Below are positions 59,006 to 64,000 of a stretch of DNA of 64,000 bases, one piece after another. Both the position numbers and the translations under genes were made by a program. Positions within the stretch are counted from its first letter, which is position 1. Each line of letters begins with the position of its first letter. Location of the stretch: positions 951,051 through 1,015,050 of the forward strand of contig JAQFWX010000016.1 of assembly GCA_027605045.1 (NCBI GenBank), read 5' to 3'. Source of the DNA: Phallus indusiatus (Eukaryota; Basidiomycota; Agaricomycetes; Phallales; Phallaceae). The notes beneath the pieces are model-generated. The model was not told where the DNA came from, made no database searches, and saw only the letters and a program-made list of their open reading frames with translations.

Positions 59006-62000
59006 ATGCCAGCTGTTCTCGACTCTGATGCTCTCCAGCAGCTTCTCTCTCAGTCCGTGTCCTCCACAATGGGCTATCTCATCGACCGCACTCTGTTCTG
59101 CCTCACCTCCTTTGTCGCAACTCTCGCCTCCTTCCAGTCCGTCTGGGCTCAGCAGTCTCAGCCCCAGCCGGACAACCAGTATCTCATCGGTTTGGGTGCG
59201 TAATCCAGTTCACGCATTTGCCATCCTTCTTCAACTGCCCTTATTCTAGGCATCGCGGATATCACTGGGTTGGCCTGGTTTTCCCATCATTCAGTCTTGC
59301 CTACATAGTCTCATTATTTACTCTCCAAAGCCCCGTCGTGCAAACCAACATGATGGTACTTGCGTTTTTTGAACCCTATGCCCCCTCCCACTCTTCATTT
59401 ATTTTCTCTGTATAGGGTTATGCATATCTTCCACAAACAGACACTGGTCTCCACATGCGCCAACGCGCTCGCGCAGCCATCATCGCGGAACAATCAAACC
59501 CTCAGAACTCCTTCGTCTTTCTCAACATCGACACAGCAATGGGCGATTCGGGTATCCGCAGGGCTATTGTTAACGCGCTCCAGCAGCAATTTCCCGGCGT
59601 CTATTCAGATGCCAACGTTGCCGTTGTTGGAACTCATCAGCATTCTGGCGTTGGTGGTTATTTGGAGAATCTACTTCCCCAAATTACTAGTCTAGGGTTT
59701 GTTAATGTGAGGCCCCATTCTTTCTCTTTTAGAAAACTTTGTTCTCATATGTACGCATTGTTGTAGGAAACGTTCCAGGCTATTGTCACCGGTACTATTT
59801 CCTGCTTGTGTCGCGAGATCGCATCTGACTGTTTCGAGAAAAGGTTCCGTGAATGCTGTCGTTAAAGCACGCAATAATTTATCTCCCGGACTCATATCAC
59901 TCGGCAACACGGTATGTTCTAGTCTCAACCTCGTATCCCTTTCTCTCTCATAGTAATCCAAAAAAAAAGACCGTCCTAAACGCGAACATAAATCGAAGTC
60001 CATCCGCATATCTCAACAACCCAGCCGAGGAACGCGCTCGGTACCAATACGATCAAGATAAAGACCTTACTCTTATGCGGTTCGATGATCCATCGGGCAC
60101 TCCCAGAGGATTTATGTCTTTTTTTGCAGTTCATGGAACCAGTCTCTACGAGGTCTGTTCATTTTTGGCTGAAAAGTAAGGCTGAGTAAGAAAGCTTAAT
60201 CTTGGTATATTTCATTAGAACAATACCTTGGTGAGCGGTGATAATAAAGGAATGGCAGCGTATCTGGCAGAGCATGCTGCCGAACCTGATTCTATGCCCG
60301 GTCAAAATGAGTTTGTAGCCATTTTTTCTCAAGGTGAGGTTTCAATTTTTCTTTCTTTTTCTATTCATTTCTCAAATAATTTTGATTGGCAGCTAATGTT
60401 GGTGATACGAGGTAAAGGTTTTTCCATCGATTGAGGTCTGGTAGTACTTACTACTATTCCTTTTACAAGTCCAAATACGTAAGTGGATTATACAATTTCT
60501 TTTTCTCGGGATAGTCACATTATTCAAGGGACGGCGCTTTCTGTGAAAGTCCAGGAGAACCATGGGATGGACAGGAATGTACTTTCAACACTTCAACCTG
60601 CGGTGGCGCTTCAGAGGTATGTAAAACCCACCCAGGGTCCCAGAGTCCCACAAAAAGAAAAGAAAAAAACTTATCACCATTCTCACTATCTTCTTGATTT
60701 CAGGACTGCCATGGGCGAGGCCCGGGATTCCGAGTTTCAGACTTCTATTCTAATTATTTAATTGGGCTCGCGCAGTATGAAGGTGCTCAGGCTGTTATGA
60801 ATGATGATGATAATAATAGAGTCCCCGTTTCGGGGAGCGTTCGTTCAGTCCATCAATACGTAAATATGTAAGTTTGAATGATTGTCTTTTTTCTTCTTCC
60901 TCTGTTTATTGATGGAATTTGTTTTTTTTTTTTCAAAATAGGTCCAGTTACACATTCACTTTGCCGAATGGGACTACCGTAACGACCTGTCCGGCTGCAT
61001 TAGGTATTCATTGTTTTTTTTGGTTGATTTAATTTGTCCTTATTTCTCTACTTAGGATATTCCTTTGCGGCGGGAACAACGTAAGTCATCTTCAGACTAT
61101 GATAATGATGGAAGGTAGAGGTTAATCAATAACTTTGACCTGAAGAGATGGGCCCGGCGCTTTTGATTTTACTCAAGGCACAAATTCAAGTGATACGCTG
61201 TGAGTTCTTTTCCCTCTCTCTCTATCCTCTTCCTTTGCGGTGTATATTGATATTGAATTTGACAATCAGCAATCCGTTTTGGGAGCTTGTTAAAGGAGCA
61301 GTTACTCCTTCCCCTTCTCAAGCTCAAATCGACTGTCAATATCCTAAACCAATTCTATTAGACACAGTATGTTTCTTTCTCTTTCTCTTGGTCTTGTTTT
61401 TCTCTTTGTTTAAACTTGTGGTTTTGGAGGGGTTCGCGAACGAACCGTATCCGTGGTCGCCCAGTGTTGTTAACATTCAAATGCTCCGCGTCGGACAACT
61501 GGTGATTCTTGTTATACCTGGAGAGTTCACTACCATGTCCGGAAGACGAATCAGGTTGGTTTTTCAAAGACTTTTTTTGAAGTTTTTTTTTTAAAAAAAA
61601 CGCTTTTGTATAGGGAGGCCATGCGGGCACAGCTGATTGCGGAAGGTATTCTCGATGAAAGAGCATATGTTGTTATTGCCGGTCCTGCTAATACTTACTC
61701 ACATTATGTAAGAAAACGTTTTTCTTATTGTTTTTGTGAAAACTCTGGAGGAGGGAGCGTATGTTGATGGTTACTTCAATACACAGGTTGCTACGCTTGA
61801 GGAGTATGCTGTTCAAAGGTACGAAGGAGCTTCAACGCTTTATGGACAATGTAAGTTTTTGTTTTTGTTTGTTTTTGTTTATCATTTTCACCTGAAAAAA
61901 TTCTTGACCTCATGGTATTTTTAGACACTCTTCAGGCATATATGGACATTTATAGCAAGTTGACTGGGTATATTGCCGACAATAGTACACAAGGCAGTGT

Positions 62001-62665
62001 TCCCCATTCGGCTTCTGCGCCCCCGGATTTGACTAAAGATGCTATTTCATTACAAGTATTCGCTTCAAAAGATGATCTCGTTTGCGATTTCTAATTTATT
62101 TTTTTAGCTACCTGTCGTTTTTGATGCTGCTCCGTTTGGTCGAGGGTTTGGCGATGTTCTAGTTGACGTCATACAAGATGCGTCTTATGCTGTGAATCAG
62201 ACGGTGTCTGTTCAGTTTGTGGGTGCTAATCCCAGAGTGAGTCCGTCCAAACGATTTCCTATCGTTGACAAAGGTTCACTGAACTCCTTCTGTTTATTTG
62301 AAGAACAATTTACGTCTTGAGGGCACGTTTTTAACCGTCGAACAGTCAGCCTCAGATGACAATGACGATAGTTGGACTGTAATTAGAACAGACTCTCATC
62401 CCTCAACGACGTTTCAGTGGGTGCAGACAAGTACATTGCTTGGCACTTCTGCTGTCACCGTAAACTGGACGATTGGTATGATTTTTTTGATAAAAAATGT
62501 GTTTTTTGATCATGTTACTTATATATCTATCTATCTATCTATCTATTTCTAGAGCCTGAAACTTCCCCAGGTTCATATCGCATTCGGTACTTTGGGGATT
62601 CCAAGCCATTGATTGGGTCAATTTCCAATTTTACAGGAACGTCCGGGGTATTTAGTGTGGCGTGA
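59006..62665 (+). CDS. Neutral ceramidase (secreted)
   Basis: Neutral/alkaline ceramidase cleaves ceramide into sphingosine and fatty acid. About 23 exons give roughly 760 aa. Motifs in order: YLIGLG..IADITGPVVQTNMMGYAYLP, the zinc-binding VVGTHQHSGVGGYLE, SLGNTTVLNANINRSPSAYL, FFAVHGTSLYENN, NVGDTSPN (the family hexapeptide with the nucleophile Ser), AFCESPGEPWDGQ, HGRGPGF, IPGEFTTMSGRRIREA and a C-terminal beta domain. The Ser codon is split by an intron and part of it lies in a 9-nt exon (60470-60478). A hydrophobic signal follows either the first ATG (59006) or the later in-frame ATG (59069, giving MGYLIDRTLFCLTSF), which looks like the better signal-peptide start. It converges with the next gene. 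Confidence 0.9.
60470..60478 (+). other. 9-nt microexon at the ceramidase catalytic hexapeptide
   Basis: CAAG|TCCAAATAC|GTAAGT. Its flanking exons end and start so that AG+T encodes the catalytic Ser, CCA AAT the following Pro-Asn, and AC+G a Thr. Without this exon the frame is kept but the catalytic serine, proline and asparagine of GDTSPN are lost. Confidence 0.7.
62523..62546 (+). repeat. TATC microsatellite within a ceramidase intron
   Basis: Five or six tandem TATC units (TATCTATCTATC) sit upstream of the last intron's acceptor; likely length-polymorphic but not near a splice site motif other than the pyrimidine tract. Confidence 0.6.
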
Positions 62666-62762
62666 TAAGCATAAATATATATGATCGGGTGATATTACAT
62701 CCTATTCTTACCGCCTGTACTACCCCGTATGTACGATTCTTCTTTCAACAATATATATAAGA

Positions 62763-64000
62763 TTATTCCAGTGGCAACGCAGCTTTCCATTTTGTTATAT
62801 TTCCAATGTCATTCTCTTTCACCACAATTCCAAACTCGTCGCGGAGAATTTGTACCCTCTCCCTTTCGGTTTTGAACTCCTTCAGAAGTTCAGATTTAGC
62901 CCCGACACGCCTGAAAATCTTATTGCCGACCATCGTTATCCTGCCGATTATCTTCATTTCTTCGCCGCCGCCATCATTACTGCCGTCTTCCTGATCTACG
63001 ATAAAGTACTTTACAACTAACACGTTCTCTTGGAAAAGATCTACGGGATAAGTACTCAACCACTGTGCAAAGGGGACCCAATCGTGGTGGTTTATCACTT
63101 CAATAGCTTTGAATATATACAATGTCGACCAGTCTTCTTGGTGTTGACGTTCGGAGCCTGTACATCGATATTGGAGTGCCCAGTCGGTCGTCAGGGCGGA
63201 CGGCACTAGGGCAGAGAGCGGGTGATGGTAAAGGGAGAGTCTGTGATGTTCGGGCGGTGCGCCCCCTTGTACTTGTGAAACGTGTTCTATTTCCATCTGG
63301 CACGCTGATAAGGATGGAGATGAAGATGATAACGGTGTTCTCATGAGCGCAGAAAGAGGGAACGGGATAGGACGGACTGGGCCATTTCCTCCGAATCCGA
63401 CATCAACGAGGTAGAGGGAATCAGAAGGGGAAATTTGGACGATGAGGACTAGATGTGTGAGGAATGTGAATTTATGTGGCGTTGGGGAGGTTGGTTGAGA
63501 CATGTTGACGCGAGCAGCTATCGGAAGGACCCTATCAATGAGAATTGATGCGAGGATCAGTCAAATTTATTGCACGGAAAAAAAACACAGATTATTCTCT
63601 CTTTCATACCTGTATCCTAGGCCTCGTAACATGTACATGAAAAACCCATTGAGACCACAACACCATGAACCACCTAGACATCGTGTAATCATGCGATCAT
63701 AAACCACATCTGGTGAAGTGTCGACTTGATGGCTCTCTGCACTTTTTGTTGATTGGAGGTATCGTTGTTTTTAAAATGATATATCACACTTTCTTTTTGA
63801 AAATGACAGACAGGCAAATGCTCACTAGTGTAGTTCGGTAGTGTCAAACGGAAATGCGAGTAAATGCAGCCTCATAATGTTTGCCAAAGTTTCGAGGTCG
63901 GGTGTAAATGTGTGAGATAACAGATCGGGCACATCGAAACCAATGCGCTGTGTATACTGTCGAACTTGTGCAGGTGTGTAAAAGGAGGGGAGGTTTGGCT
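62763..64000 (-). CDS. Arylamine N-acetyltransferase (5' part beyond the window)
   Basis: NAT enzymes transfer acetyl groups to arylamines or hydrazines through a Cys-His-Asp triad. Three visible exons (63826-64000, 63610-63741, 62763-63531) join in phase; the start lies past the right edge. The N-terminal SFYTPAQVRQYTQRIGF and MRLHLLAFPFDTTELHY are family-like. The cysteine motif reads RCLGGSWCCGLNGFF, with the first Cys after Trp as the nucleophile and a slightly unusual Gly-Gly-Ser-Trp before it. The His is in TFLTHLVLIV and the Asp in YLVDVGFGG. The intron before the middle exon ends AAAAAG|T. The long C-terminal extension (KIIGRITMVGNKIFRRV..) is like fungal homologues, which can handle plant defence compounds. 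Confidence 0.85.

Noticed and set aside
1..64000. CRISPR array, rRNA, transposase or LTR element
   Set aside because: No regularly spaced repeats, no rRNA-like sequence, and no reverse transcriptase, integrase or transposase motif was found on either strand.

Overview
The window is nuclear DNA from a mushroom-forming basidiomycete (Agaricomycetes). The evidence is the intron style (very many introns of about 50-65 nt with GT..AG ends and CTNAC-like branch sites), dense short intergenic spaces, a basidiomycete-type P450 with 15 exons, and recognisable fungal housekeeping genes. Gene models were joined by eye from splice sites; for the main genes the exon phases close exactly (total coding length divisible by three). 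No rRNA, tRNA, CRISPR array or intact transposon was seen.

Layout. 0.06-9.5 kb: two large divergent genes (A minus, B plus), each with an N-terminal PB1 domain followed by a very long disordered, proline-rich and partly coiled-coil tail. A third relative (C, minus) lies at 27.6-30.7 kb. In all three the OPCA acidic motif of the PB1 domain is interrupted by a 6-nt microexon (TGATGG, TGATGG, TGAAGG) at the same codon phase; this is the most striking feature of the window. 10.2-12.0 kb: secreted GH88-type unsaturated glucuronyl hydrolase. 12.8-14.2 kb: mitochondrial carnitine/acylcarnitine carrier. 14.8-20.5 kb: three tandem GNAT acetyltransferase paralogues with a cytochrome P450 between the first and second. 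21.2-22.2 kb: single-exon disordered protein. 22.2-27.6 kb: gene-poor.

30.9-40.4 kb is a block of damaged or unusual genes: a pantothenate kinase with frame breaks, three unrecognised minus-strand genes (33.2-36.7 kb), a nucleotidyltransferase-like gene with a frame break, and the C-terminal part of a ubiquitin-specific protease lacking its cysteine half. 40.4-44.2 kb shows no convincing gene.

44.2-64.0 kb is compact and intact: mitochondrial N-acetylglutamate synthase, EFM3-type eEF2 lysine methyltransferase, the V-ATPase assembly factor Rav1 (20 exons, 1346 aa), an F-box protein, a divergent pair of unrecognised genes, neutral ceramidase (about 23 exons, including a 9-nt microexon at the catalytic hexapeptide) and, running off the right edge, an arylamine N-acetyltransferase. 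Several neighbours share short divergent promoters (120-222 bp) or converge within 100-210 bp. At least four introns appear to use GC-AG ends.
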